A model generated the notes under the pieces. The model was not told the origin of the DNA and made no database searches. It saw only the letters and a program-made list of their open reading frames with translations. Of a DNA stretch of 64,000 nt, positions 45,251 through 56,539 are shown in pieces. Origin of the DNA: Adiantum capillus-veneris (Eukaryota > Streptophyta > Polypodiopsida > Polypodiales > Pteridaceae); assembly GCA_014529385.2 (NCBI GenBank), contig CM043942.1:5110501-5174500 (forward strand). The letters are read 5' to 3'. Each line of letters starts with the position of its first letter. Positions within the stretch are counted from its first letter, which is position 1. A program made the translations under genes and the position numbers.

Positions 45251-46520
45251 TCTTCCACCATAGCCTCATTAGCTTGAGACTTAGCAATGAATGCATATAC
45301 CAAAAGAGAATCGATTGGGTCAGACCACCATGTGTTTCCTTGAATGCAGTTCCCCCCTAGAGTAATTTCCCATAAGTCAACTTACCTGCTTCTGTTGTCT
45401 TCAAAGCATGAGTCCATAGCTTCCCTTTGCACCTGCACCTTCATCATCTCCCATTCGGTAGACCTACAGTCAATATGTAGCTATCTCTACAAGAGCAAAA
45501 TTATGTTGCATTTCTTCTACTAGTTTTTTTCATTCAGTCCCTCCCAAAGTTCAAGCAGAGCATCTCACCTACCTCCTTAAGGTGAATCTTCCTGTCTTTC
45601 CAGAAAACCACATATCCTTTATAAGTGTCATCAAAGTCATCACACTCCTTAAATATTTATGATCTTCACTATCGCACCACATGCATCGATCCCAATTTTT
45701 GCATGGAGGTTGCTACTTAGGCTCAGAGGTAGATGCCTTTGCATCTAATCCTTCAAGTTTCACAGCTTTTAAATTCAAATTTAACTCTTGAATACCTTTT
45801 ACTAGTTTTTCAAGTACTACTGAGGATGATTTCTCCCTAGCGTCCTCTTCAACAACATCCATAATGTCAGCTACAATCAGCTTATCACCCCTAATCTTTC
45901 ATTTCACGATCATATTCATCGCTTTAGTGACTATTCTCCAGTTAGGCGTTAATCCCAATTCACCTATTGAATCCTCCAGCAACTGCACCAAAATCTTCTA
46001 AAGGCATGGATTAGCAGCCTGAATGAACAATTCAACCTTCTGATCCTTCATCGAATGCTGCTTTGTCGAGGATAACTGATCAGACTTCTTCTCAAATTCC
46101 CGTAGCAGCTCTCGTGCATATAAATTTTTATTCTTCTTCTGCATCCACTTCATGAAGCTCTGTTTGACTACCCTCTGCGAATCCTCAAGAAAATATTCCC
46201 CCTACATTGCCTTCTTGAATTCTTGCCAATTTGGTCCTTGAGTGGCCTAAATCTCTTTAATTCGGTCCCTAAGTTTCGGCACCACAATTAGATGAAATCC
46301 TTCCACTGCATTCTGATCATCAATTCCATTATCTTCCATTGCCTGCTCGTAGATATTGCCAAATTTGCTAATATCCCGACCTTCAAACCGCTATAATTTA
46401 TATGTGACTATCGGTCGAGCCCTGCAAATCCGTTCTTGCAGATTATGTTGTTGTTGTTGCATATAAGCCGCAAACTATTGCATCATCTATTGTATGGCTG
46501 CCTTCTCTAGCGTAGACATC
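45251..46520 (-). pseudogene. Gypsy-2 gag
   Basis: The minus strand reads MSTLEKAAIQ near 46519, then RFEGRDISKFGNIYEQ, VVVPKLRDRIKEI, GPNWQEFKKAM and KQSFMKWMQKKNKN down to about 46120, and on as Lys/Glu-rich gag to the Copia-3 insertion. Trp codons have become stops at several points. This is the retrotransposon gag core of a Ty3/gypsy element. The frame is too damaged to make protein. Confidence 0.75.
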
Positions 46521-46594
46521 TTTCTCAAAAGAAATTCCCACCACGGCTCGTTTTGCATCGGGTTCACCAAGTTGTCAAGGGATATGGAGTTCAA

Positions 46595-47178
46595 AAGGCG
46601 AGTCCAGGTTAGCGTCGCGCTGCTAGCTATGGAAAAAGAGAGAGGGAAAATATGCTTGACACTGCACAATAGACGAATGAACACTTAGAAATGAACTATT
46701 GAATTTGAAATCACAGATGAAAATTGAAGCTCGATTGCCAAGGCGGTGCTGTTAACAACATCGTTAATTGGATTAACTGCAAATGATGGAGTTTATGCTC
46801 CTTACAAAGGGTTTAAACCCAATCAGACTAGCATAAAATGTATTTGTATGCCCGATGATGATGAAAGAGCGCCCCACCAAGGTGAAGGAGCTCACGATGC
46901 TCTTGATCTTGTTGCTCTCCGTTGCTTACTTTCGTAGTGATGAATGAAGCTCCTCTCCTCTTTAACTGCCAAGAAGATCCCTCCAATCCGCTTTGTTCCC
47001 TCTCCAAAAAGTCTCTCTGTCTCTGTTCTTTCTTCCAAAAAAAACTCAAGCTCTATAAACTCCAAAAAAGAATTACCTTCTATAGGCGTAATTTTTTCCT
47101 CCTATTTTTGTCCAGCTCCCCTACATGCGAAGCCCCCTTTTTCTATTTTTGGCTTGCTTTTTGCATGAATCGGTCATC
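46595..47178 (-). repeat. Gypsy-2 5' LTR part and leader
   Basis: It matches 4605-5204 in reverse. The LTR end on the plus strand is TGTTAACAAC at 46750, and the leader to gag lies to its left. Similarity stops at 47178 after TTTTTGCATGAA, so the full LTR length is unknown. The primer site is not clear. Confidence 0.72.
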
Positions 47179-47929
47179 TGAACTCTCAACAAGAGGAGCA
47201 CTTCAAGCCCATGCACTCACTTCATCCTCCCTGACCCTTCATTTGCAATTGTCCAATCTGCTACGGATCGACAAACCATCCCAACTGCAAAGTGTCATAA
47301 CTTCCTCACCGTAGCTCCAATTGACGATCCATAAAGATAGGCATGTAGAGAACTTTGAGCACTACAGTTCTAGTCCATAAACTCCCTCTTCTGATAGATT
47401 CAAATATTTTCACTTTTTAGCATTACCAAGATACTTCTTGGCCCTTTAAAGTTGCATTTAGCATACATTTAGCATAAAGCTAGCTTGTTATCAAGCCCTA
47501 GTCATTGTTCAATAAACACATAGCCTTCAAAGAAGCTTAATTTGCATCCCTTTTCTCATTTTCTCATCATGGAAGTGGAGGTGCATGACACCACGGTGTT
47601 GTCTTGTGGAAGTGTGTGCCCACCCGAACCGACGGCTTCTTGTGTGGAGAAAGTGAGTCAGAGTGTTGGTGTGTGTGGTGAGAGGGTAGAAATAGGTAGC
47701 GGTGGAATGTGGGTGCAATGTGTTGTTTTCCAATGTTTGTGTGCATCAATTTGTGTGCAAACAGAGGTTCACGTGTGCGAGTGTGTAGAATTTCAAAGGT
47801 GAACTCTAGTGGATTGGGGTGCTATGTATATCCTTGGCTATAGAGAGGCAATTTGTTAGTGTTTTGGGTGTGTTCCCCCTCTCCAACGGCTGATTTTTTC
47901 ACGATCTGAAGTCCCCTATCACGATAATG
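47179..47929. other. No gene recognised
   Basis: Mixed sequence with GTGTG-rich text near 47600-47770 and no protein motif. Frames on both strands are about 60-86 codons and look like chance. Confidence 0.4.
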
Positions 47930-48590
47930 GCTAACCAAGAACTGGTGGATGGTGCCTTGGACTTAAGTAATAAAAAAGGCCTCATCAAACCTATCCCAAA
48001 GCAAGTGTGTTGCTCCTAGCTAAAACATTGGCGGCCCATTACCATGATGTCACTAGCCTACAAGATTATTGCCAAAATGGTTTCCCTCAGCCTTTGTCCC
48101 CTTTTAGACAAAGTTATCACCCCCCACCATCATGGTTTTTTCAAGGCAAGATCAATTTATGATAACATTTTGGTTGCAATGGTGGGCATAGAGTATGTCG
48201 AGTTCACTAAGCAAGAGTGTATCTTGCTCTAGCTAAATTTAGACAAAGCCTATGATAGGCTCACATGGTCATTTATTGAAGATGTCATGAAATCTCTAGG
48301 CTTTGGACCTCGGATGTTCACGATAGTGAGCACCTTTGCTGCTAGTAGCCAATCAGAGCTTCTATTCAATGAGAGAATTGTGGGAGCATTTGAGGTCAAG
48401 AGATCCATCAAACAGAGGTGCCCTCTTGCCCCTCTTTTGTTTGCCATTGGATCTCATCCTCCGGTGACCTTACTCAAGGATAGTGCTATGAGAGGGGAGA
48501 TTCAATGACTATCGCTGCCTAACAACAACCAACTGATAGCTAAGATCTTTGCAGATGACTCGTTGCTCTTCCTCAATACTAGCCAATTTG
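47930..48590 (+). pseudogene. LINE fragment: reverse transcriptase palm
   Basis: The plus strand matches 9500-10130 of the first LINE: GLIKPIPKQVCCS, MMSLAYKIIAKMVSLSL, then LDKAYDRLTW, SQSELLFNERIVGAFEVKRS and FADDSLLFLN. Stops replace Gln and Trp codons. The fragment ends abruptly after the FADD box. It belongs to the same LINE family but is a different copy. Confidence 0.85.
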
Positions 48591-49104
48591 CACCCCAATA
48601 CCGCATGCCTGAATTTTGATGCATGTTGGCAAAGCCCCTCACAAAACCTTCCACAGAAATATCTTCATAAACTGATGTCATTATGGATTCCAAATATTCT
48701 TCGTGGCCTCAACACATCAAGCTTCTGATCATTGTTTCTTCCACTGCTTGTTCAAAGGGGCAAACCAATCAGCCTCGTGTATTGATGCTTGATAAATGCC
48801 CTTGGTATGAGGTTTACAGAATTGGCTACTCACAGGCCATTTCCAAGCTTTCCACTCAAAAGTAGATTCATGGGTCAACATCAAAAAATATTTTCATGGC
48901 CTTCTATAGCTATTTTGACAAGTATCTAATGAGTTGAAACTGAGCGGCCACCTGGTCAGAGGATTACCAGCACTTGCTATTTCCATCCCAGAATTGGATC
49001 GGCCACTAGAGTCGTTTATTGTTCATCCTTCTTGTAGTTTCTGTCCAATAAGTGTTCAGGATAACACTAGCAGCTTTGGACAACTAAGGGCACCAGTGCA
49101 AGAT
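48591..49104. other. No gene recognised between LINE fragments
   Basis: A 63-codon minus-strand frame with YEDISVEGFVRGF and a 60-codon plus-strand frame are seen, with no known domain. Confidence 0.35.
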
Positions 49105-49500
49105 GTAGTTCTGGAAGTATTTGGTTAAGTCATCCCATTCCAATACCCATGTTGCTCTATTGCATTTTTGCACCAGCTCTCTCGTGATGTTACCCAATCT
49201 CAGGCCAGACCAACTTGGGGCTAGTAGTTTAATTGTGCACCTCGATCCCTTTCCACTGGAAATCTATAGAGCAAATTTTGCCTTGTCTATCATATCCTTG
49301 GTCATGACAGCCCAAGAATGTTCTTGTTTTGCTATTGAGACCACAAACTTGGCACACAAGGCCTCGACATGCACTACAAGGTTGAGAATTCCGAGGCCAC
49401 CTTGGACCAACGGTCGAGCAATACCTTCCCACTTTGCCCTTTTCCACGGCAAGGAGGATTTTATGTTGTTCCTCCATAAGAGTCTTTTACAGGTTTCAAA
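49105..49500 (-). pseudogene. LINE fragment: reverse transcriptase thumb
   Basis: On the minus strand, VQGGLGILNLVVHVEALC and AKFVVSIAKQEHSW match the thumb of the LINE near 10600. The frame then reads on to GNITRELVQKCNRATW. It is opposite in orientation to 47930-48590, so the two pieces came from different insertions or from an inversion. Confidence 0.8.
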
Positions 49501-49721
49501 AACTCCTTCTAGTTACATTTTTGGCAATTTTGAGGAACGAGCTGGTGAAGGCAATATAAGGAAGCATGGATTAGTTGATCATTCTGACCTGGCTCTAGAA
49601 GGGAAGAAACACATACTCCCACCTTCTCATTTTTCTCAGGTCTTCTCCAAGGGGTCACCCTTATACTTAAGAGTCATCAACATGATCCTAGGTAAACCTT
49701 TATGTAGAGATTTTAAGGCAT

Positions 49722-49801
49722 CTAAGGAGCTTGTAGTGGGACTTGTAGGAAACCTTGGTAACTAAGGAGCTTGTAGTGGGACTTGTAGGAAATCTTGGTA
49801 C
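49722..49801. repeat. 40-bp tandem duplication
   Basis: CTAAGGAGCTTGTAGTGGG and the bases after it are present twice, starting at 49722 and 49762, with one difference (ACC to ATC). Confidence 0.9.
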
Positions 49802-50299
49802 TCATAGACAATGCTATGGCTTTTGCAACATGGAAGAGAATCTACATCCATCATAGGGTGATATAAATGCACGCTATAAACATCTTTTAAAAAAAACTCA
49901 CAATGGTGAGTAAATTATATTGACAACCTCAAAAAATTCCAAATCCTTGCCATGCTCGTGTCGAGCCATGGCATCTCCAAGAGATCAGATACATCGGCTG
50001 ATAGGGGAGCCACCCCATGGCAGTAGGGCCTACATCCTTATCTATCAGGATCAGTACCGATTATCATGTTCCATTCCTCACAATTCCTATGTTTCCCACT
50101 GGTTAAGACCGCCCCCTACTTTCTTGTATTATCTCTGTGAAGCTCGCTGATCCTATGATGTTATCGAATATCGGACACTTGCTAGCCTCCAAACCTATTT
50201 GAAATAGCAAAATCAAGCTATTTTTGTTGCAACAAGTAGCAAAATCTAACTATTTTTGTTGCAATAAGTAGCTCATGAAACTTGAAAACCTTCCATTTT
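49802..50299. other. No gene; short tandem duplication
   Basis: No protein motif. TAGCAAAATCWARCTATTT followed by TTGTTGCAA occurs twice near 50205-50270, a further 34-bp duplication. Confidence 0.4.
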
Positions 50300-51130
50300 G
50301 TTCTTAAAGAACCTATCTTCTAGGTCCTTTGAACCCATTTGTATACCTTACCCGCCAAACTGTTGATTGCAAGGCATTCCTTGAAGAGGTGGGAGAGGTC
50401 TTCTCTAGACATTCTGCATTGAGAGCATCTATCTGGGCCCATCCCCCTGGCTAGAGCCTTCACCCCATTCAATAGGACTCCCCACAGTACCTTCCATAGG
50501 AAGACCTTCATATCATAAGGCCACTGAGGGCACCATGTGTTCTTGGTGACTGCCTCCCAGCTTGATTCTAGCCAGTTCATGCCCCACTGTTTGTTCAACG
50601 AAGAGAACCACTCCATCGATGTCGTAAGTGTGTGGATACTTGTTTGGTTTGAGGCTTAAGGAAGTGAGTGTCCTTAGACCACCGCCATGCTTTCCACTAA
50701 AACTCTAAATCACAGCTAGGTAGACACCATCTATCAAGCCGTTCAAGGGCTCTGCTTATTAGCATTCTCTCAGTCCCATTAAGGTTGAACTGGAGAGCCA
50801 TTTGGTTTATGATTTTCCATTGGTTACCGTTGTAATCCCACATTTGTCTTAGACATCGGATACCTTTGTTAGTAATCTTTCTAGCAGCTTCCCTCTAGAA
50901 AAGATTTAGAAGGATGTTTCCCACCTTCGATAGCCAAGGGGCCCGATGAGTCGCAGAATTGTGACAATATCCAACAAGTTCACCCCACTCAAAAGACTTT
51001 GTTTCCCTGTTGCATTTCCGAGCGAGCGAGCCCATCATACCCCTAGCTTCAGGCTAGTCCAATGTGGGGCAAGCAATTTGTCGTGTACCTCAAGCCCTTT
51101 CCATTGACCACCTTGCGAGTACAACTTGGA
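50300..51130 (-). pseudogene. LINE fragment: C-terminal region with zf-RVT
   Basis: The minus strand starts near 51130 with MMGSLARKCNRETKSFEW, goes on to GIRCLRQMWDYNGNQWK, and ends with the zf-RVT (reverse-transcriptase zinc-binding) domain: MKVFLWKVLWGVLLNG, CSQCRMSREDLSHLFKEC. This is the 3' part that the LINE at 6204-10676 lacks. It overlaps in content with 49105-49200, so it is from a separate copy. Confidence 0.82.
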
Positions 51131-51267
51131 ACTGTGTATCATGTCCATGGCCATAATTGCTCATGCACGCTCTAAACATCTTACATAACCTTGCGAGTAC
51201 AACTTCGCATTGTCTATCATGTCCATGGCCATAATTGCCCATGCATGTTATAAACATCTTACATAAA
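51112..51267. repeat. 78-bp tandem duplication
   Basis: Units starting CTTGCGAGTACAACTT at 51112 and 51190 share TATCATGTCCATGGCCATAA with about eight differences. It falls at the start of the LINE fragment. Confidence 0.92.
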
Positions 51268-53045
51268 ATGAGTGTAATCGGATGGTACGATAAGTTACAT
51301 GCTATTACCATACCTTGGAGACATGGATCACTCTTGGTTATCCTCCCACCACAAACCGCTATATCAGAGAAATTGACTCATGGGCATTATCAGTTACGAA
51401 CTCATATACAAAGGCTTATGTGTACGCATGCCTTAAAAAGCCCCATTTATAATTAGGTCGAATCAGAGTATCATCAACGTAGGTCAAGATTGAGGCTAGT
51501 CAAGTCTCACATATCCTATCCATAGAAGGGATTTTCAGGCTATGCCATGAGGACTTAGAGAATGAATTCCATCAAAGAGAGACTCTCTATTATTTTTAGG
51601 GAATTGTATTCATAGTGTCAACTTGAGCAGCTAGTAAACAAGTACTAAGTTGGATAGTTTAATATAAAGATATAGAGCCACACAAGTAAACACATGCCGC
51701 ACAAAAAGGTTGGTTACAACATGGTGGATCCTAGGTTGCATGAAAAGTTTTCCATGCTTATGGACTTTAGTTCATTTTGAACCATTATTACTATCCTATA
51801 CCTTTCATTAGTCAGTTGACCCAAGAACCCAAGTACCCAAAAGTAACCACAATATGTGCGGATTCAATGAGATGAATTTCTTTGGCTTGGTAACATGGGA
51901 ATATGGAAAGGTTTACCTCACCATGATCCTCGTCGAAAGAGAATCACAATGTGCTATCCAACGAGCACTATGGAGCCAATATAGCGTGCATGGGTCGAGA
52001 CAAGGTCGCTCTTGACCTCCTCCACTTTTCAAACTATCCAACCTCAAGTTTATGAGGTTTTATTAGTGATTAAGCCCTAGTATTATCTTTACCTCTATCC
52101 ATTTTGTATTGACTTAAACTTTCGTTTCTTTGTCCCCTCTAAGAGGAACTGTAGTCATGACACGATTAGAAAGTGCAGATGGAGAGTGCATGGGTTAAGA
52201 ACAAGCATATTATCTAATGCAAGCCTTGAATGGGCCCTAATGAACAAGTTGATATGGCTGCAATGCGAGAAAAAGAGTGAAGAAAGGTCATGGGCTTTTG
52301 TATATACGCCCCGACATTAATAAAGCTTTCTCATCTAGGCAACTTATAGACTCCACATTAAATAGTAGAGAGATGTATGGCAGAGGCACATGCATATAGA
52401 GAAGAGGCATAGTCAAATTAATGCAAAGCTACCCAACTCTAGACTCTTATGAATGCCTACTTTTAGGACTACAACGTGTTATTGTTGTGAGATTTTAGCT
52501 TGAAGCGCAAAGAATTGTTGTTCAGATCTTTCCTAAATGGCCGTTTTGAGTGGTATCATGTATGGGAGACGCAGAGGGGCTTGTCAATGGCCAAGGAAGT
52601 GCATCTTTATGATCCACTTCTTACTTGGTAAATTTAGGTTCCAGCAAGATTGAAGAGCTTGAAGTTATTGAGCCTTGGAAGCATGATGAACTATATCCCC
52701 TTGGGTGAAACAACTCTTCAATTATGTGGTTCATGGATATGTATACCGAGAGAGTGGTGTGGTTAGTTCGAACCACTAAAATATTTGGAATTGGGGCCCC
52801 AAATCAAAACTTACCCATCCTTGAGCTACTATGAGTAGCTTTGGTATCTAGACTGTAAGCTTAGCATATGGTGAAACGAGACTTTCTAGAGTTTGAGGTT
52901 TTCTTTGCAATTGAAATGGTGTGGATAACTAGGAACGGATTGTCTTTAGAGCAATGATATAGAATGGAGGAAGATGGACTGGTGACTTGTTTGAAATTTT
53001 TAACACTTTGTGCCTTTCTAAAAGGGTGATAATTCCATGTCGAAC
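51268..53045. other. No gene recognised
   Basis: About 1.8 kb with only short frames and no familiar motif. It ends where the LTR of Copia-2 starts. Confidence 0.45.
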
Positions 53046-53272
53046 TGTTACCATATATGTGGTAGTGGTGTGTGTGCGAACAGACTTAGGATTGTTGGGG
53101 CATTTCTCCCCTCACGCAAAGGTTTTTCCCCCCTTGCATTGTATATACGTCCATCATTCTAGGCCTAGCTTATCTTTATCTTGTGCACGAAGCAATACAC
53201 CCCCTATTGTGTCTTGAGCTTCTTCATCTTCTCCAAGTTGTGTGTGCATCCGTGAAACACTAATTCCAACAT
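53046..53272 (+). repeat. Copia-2 5' LTR, 227 bp
   Basis: TGTTACCATATATG to AATTCCAACA, the same length as the Copia-1 3' LTR. It contains a TGTATATACG TATA-like box near 53141 and AAGCAATACACCCCC near 53190. Confidence 0.92.
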
Positions 53273-53274
53273 TT

Positions 53275-53289
53275 GGTATCATAGCAGGT
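53275..53289 (+). other. Copia-2 primer binding site (tRNA-iMet)
   Basis: TGGTATCATAGCAGG follows the LTR after two bases. It differs at one base from the Copia-1 site. Confidence 0.88.
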
Positions 53290-53642
53290 TACGTCCTCCC
53301 ACGCATGGTCGTCAGCATCACCGGCACCACATGCTCACTTTCTTCGATTTGGTTGGGCTTTGCTATCGCTAGCATCGCCACCACCCGCGTGCTCACTTTC
53401 TTTGGGTAAGCTCAAAGAGCTTGGTTTTCTCAGAATTTGTATTCAAGCTCATTTCGGCCTCCATTTCCACTACAAGTAGTACTACGTAGGCAATTTTGTC
53501 CTATGCAATTTTTCTATTAGTGCAATTTTTTGAAGAATACGTTCCTTACAGTCATCTTCGGGGGGTTGTGCTACATAGCACGTGTTAGTTCTTTGTCTTT
53601 TCTCTTTTTGGACAATTTTCACATCAAATGCAGTCAATCGCT

Positions 53643-55420
53643 ATGGCTGACAACAAGACAGATGTTTTCAAGATGTTTACTGCTGAGGATAAACTTGATG
53701 GGGTTAACTACCCAATGTGGGCTTACATGATGACACATATTCTTGTGTCAAAGGGAGCTTGGAATGTTGTGCAGGGCATTGACATACGTCCACCTTCCGT
53801 GGATACATGCTCTATTGAGGATGTTGTAGGTTATGACAGGTTTGTTGGTGCTAGAGTGGTTTTGCCTACGCCTGAGCCGGCTCGTTGTGGTCTGTTAGAG
53901 ATACATATGTTCACGCATCCATCGCATTATTTATAAAGTGCACTATTACTCCTCACATTCGCTCAGAAAAATCAACAAAACATGCTTGGGATACTCTGGC
54001 TAATCTTTATGCAGGTCGCAATGAGGATTGCATTGATGAGTAAAGAACTAGAGTCGAAGAATATGCAAGAGGAAGATGACATGGATACTTTCCTTGTAGG
54101 TATCATATTAATGAGAAACTCATTTCTACAAGTAGTCAAATTTTACACTTCACTTGTGCATACTATTCTTGATGCATTGCTAGACTCTTACCCCACTTTT
54201 GCTAGTACTTAAAGACTTATGACCCAAGGAAAACTTGACGCCATCAAGTTTGATGCATTATGATCACTGTTGTTGCAAGAGTCGCTTTCAATAAAGAACA
54301 TGGTTAAACAACATGGAATTGAACATGCTTTTTTTGAGGTGGTATAAGCAATGTAGCCACTTCTCATGGTTCTTCAATTTGAGTAGCAGATCACCTGTTC
54401 CAAATGCTTTTGCTGGTAGCACCTCGTCTGGGAATTCTGGTGCAAAGGGCAAGAAAAAGATATTATTGCAAGGCTAATGATCACTTGATAAATCAATGTC
54501 CTAAGTTGAAGGAAAAAGAGGCCAAGAAGAAGAGGTCGCATCCACTAAAAGTGCAACTAGTGTCAAATCTTCTCGAATAGGAGATTGTGATGTTGATGTA
54601 GATGCAAAGTGGGAATTTAGCGTAGAGTATACTTATGATCCTTTTGTAGAGTGAATGCCAATTGTTGTAGATTCACATGTATGCCAAGAAGAAAGAGGTT
54701 GGATCCACTACAATTGCAACTATTGTAGAATCTTCTGAGAAAGAAGATTGTGATATTGATGTAGATGTAGAGTGGGCATTTATTGCAGTGTACTTAAGAT
54801 CCTTCTGTCCATGATGCATGTATGCCAGTTGTTGTAGATTCACATGTGTGGTACTTTGATAGTGGTACTACAAAGCACATTATCGTGACTTGTTTACTTG
54901 TCTCGAGTCTATCCCTCATGGGAATATAGTCAATTGTACCAAAAATGCCTCTTACCTGGTTAAGAGAGTTGGAGAGATTGTGCTAATTGTTGCGAATGAC
55001 AGTGCTTTTACACTTGTTGATGCACTTTATGTACTATGGATAAAAAATAACCTTTTGTCTATATCTGGACTTGTTGCAAGACATGGTATTGTTGTCAAAT
55101 TTGTGGATGATATATGTGTAGTTCATTATCTCAGTTTTGGTGATGAAATAGTTGAATTTGGCATTTTGTGCCATGGTTTATAGAATCTCACTTTGTATCA
55201 CAAGTGTGGGTAGAATTTTGCAAATGCAATTGTGGATTCAAAGGCTGCTTCAAATGTAAAACTTTGGCATGCACGTTTTGGGTATCTAAATTTTGTCAGC
55301 TTGCTGCATTTGTAGAAATATGATATGGTGCTTCTTTTTTGCCTCTTGAAGCACCTTCTAAGCATGTTTATGAAGGCTGTATTTTGGGTAAGATGCAATG
55401 TTCAAAGTTTCCAGAAAGAT
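53643..55420 (+). pseudogene. Copia-2 gag, protease and pre-integrase module
   Basis: The frame starts MADNKTDVFKMFTAEDKLDG at 53643. Gag continues as VQGIDIRPPS, SIEDVVGYDRF and, in other frames, to about 54460, where the zinc knuckle has lost its first Cys pair (only YCKANDHLINQC remains). The protease box FDSGTTKHI near 54855-54885 reads DSGT; its frame is interrupted. ALYVLWIKNNLLSISGL and the zinc module (HARFGYLN, EGCILGKMQCS) follow. A tandem duplication of about 162 bp lies just upstream of the protease. Confidence 0.88.
54521..54845. repeat. About 162-bp tandem duplication in Copia-2
   Basis: GCCAAGAAGAAG starts two similar segments at 54521 and 54683, each ending in GTTGTAGATTCACATGT. 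They differ at many bases, so this duplication is older than the one in the H3-bearing transposon. Confidence 0.85.
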
Positions 55421-55429
55421 GGCTCGGTA

Positions 55430-56060
55430 AGGGCTACACGTAGGTTGCAACTTGTGCATAGTGATGTTTGTTGGCCTATGCAAACTCCATCCTTGGGCAA
55501 TTACCTATACTTTATGACTTTCATTGATGATTAATCCAGGAATGAATCGCTTAAAGCTAAGTTCGAACTGTTTATGTGCTTCAAGCAATTTTTGGCTATG
55601 GCTGAAAATATCTCTAAATGTACTATGGGCACCGTGCGTTCAGATCGAGGGGTGGAGTATATGTCTCATGATTTTAATGCATTTTTGGCTAGTATAATGT
55701 CTCTAAATGTATTATGGGTACCCTGCATTCAAATTGAGGGGGTGGGGGGGGGGGGGGGGGGGGGGGGGAGTATATGTCTCATGAGTTTAATGCATTTCTG
55801 ACTAGTCTTGTAATAAAATAGCAATGTGCAAGTCCATATACACCTCAACAAAATGGTGGTGTTAAAAGAAAAAATAGGTTGCTTACAAAGACGGCATGAT
55901 GTATGGTCAAGAGTCAAGCTTTGACACATTCGTTTTGGCTTGAGGCTATCATGTGTGCTACTTATGTACTTAACACGTGTTCTACCAAAGCCTTGCAGTC
56001 TATGACTTCTTATGAAGCATGGCATCTTGAAAAAAGGAGTACACCTCTTTTCTAATCGCA
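55430..56060 (+). pseudogene. Copia-2 integrase
   Basis: RRLQLVHSDVCWPMQTPS holds the first Asp and VRSDRGVEYMSHDFNA the second. PYTPQQNGG follows, and the Glu position is damaged (VKRKN where VERKN is usual). An 89-bp duplication at 55611/55700 repeats the second Asp block, and its second copy contains a 25-G run. Stops occur near 55533, 55818 and 56056. This segment is what Copia-1 lacks. Confidence 0.85.
55744..55768 (+). repeat. 25-base poly-G tract
   Basis: Sits in the second copy of an 89-bp duplication. The matching place in the first copy (55639-55653) reads GAGGGGTGGAG, so the G run arose by expansion after the duplication. Confidence 0.96.
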
Positions 56061-56539
56061 TCTTGAAAAAAGGCTGTTAAATGCATTTTTGTTAATTACA
56101 ATATTGAAAGCAAAGGTTACAAGTTATACCATCCACAACAAAACGTATCTTGGTTTCACAAGATGTGTTTGTGGAAGGTTTTGTTTAGCCTTTGTTATCA
56201 TGTACCAGAGACAGTGATAGAAGCTCACAAGACATTTATGACACTTTGTTGCCTCTATTTAATGATGGAAACTTGAATGTAAATTCCAATGAGGTAAATG
56301 TACATCCTATGGAGGTTTCTAAAAATGTTACGGATTAGCCTATTACTGATGTTGATATACATGACGTACTTGATGTGGAAAGGGTTGAGAATGAGGAGGC
56401 TAGAGGTATGCCAAAATGGCTGGTGCATGCTTTGCGTAAAAGTAAGTGGATGCACCTATGTCTAGTCATACTCGTTCAGGTTCTCACGATATATCTTATA
56501 CATCAAATTGTTATGCTTTGGCTGTTTCTAATTTATGTG

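Larger units (their letters stand above)
38550..47178 (-). mobile_element. Gypsy-2: decayed Ty3/gypsy element with Copia-3 nested inside
   Basis: Reading on the minus strand from the right: LTR and leader (47178-46595), gag (about 46520-45251), then, after Copia-3, the end of gag and protease (39551 to about 38550). Pol beyond protease is missing, and the satellite-like region follows. Stops are frequent, so this is an old copy. The LTR/leader also exists as the orphan fragment at 4605-5204. Confidence 0.8.

Noticed and set aside
49121-49765. 214-codon plus-strand frame over the LINE thumb fragment
   Set aside because: The minus strand carries recognisable RT thumb text over much of it, so the plus-strand frame is a shadow.
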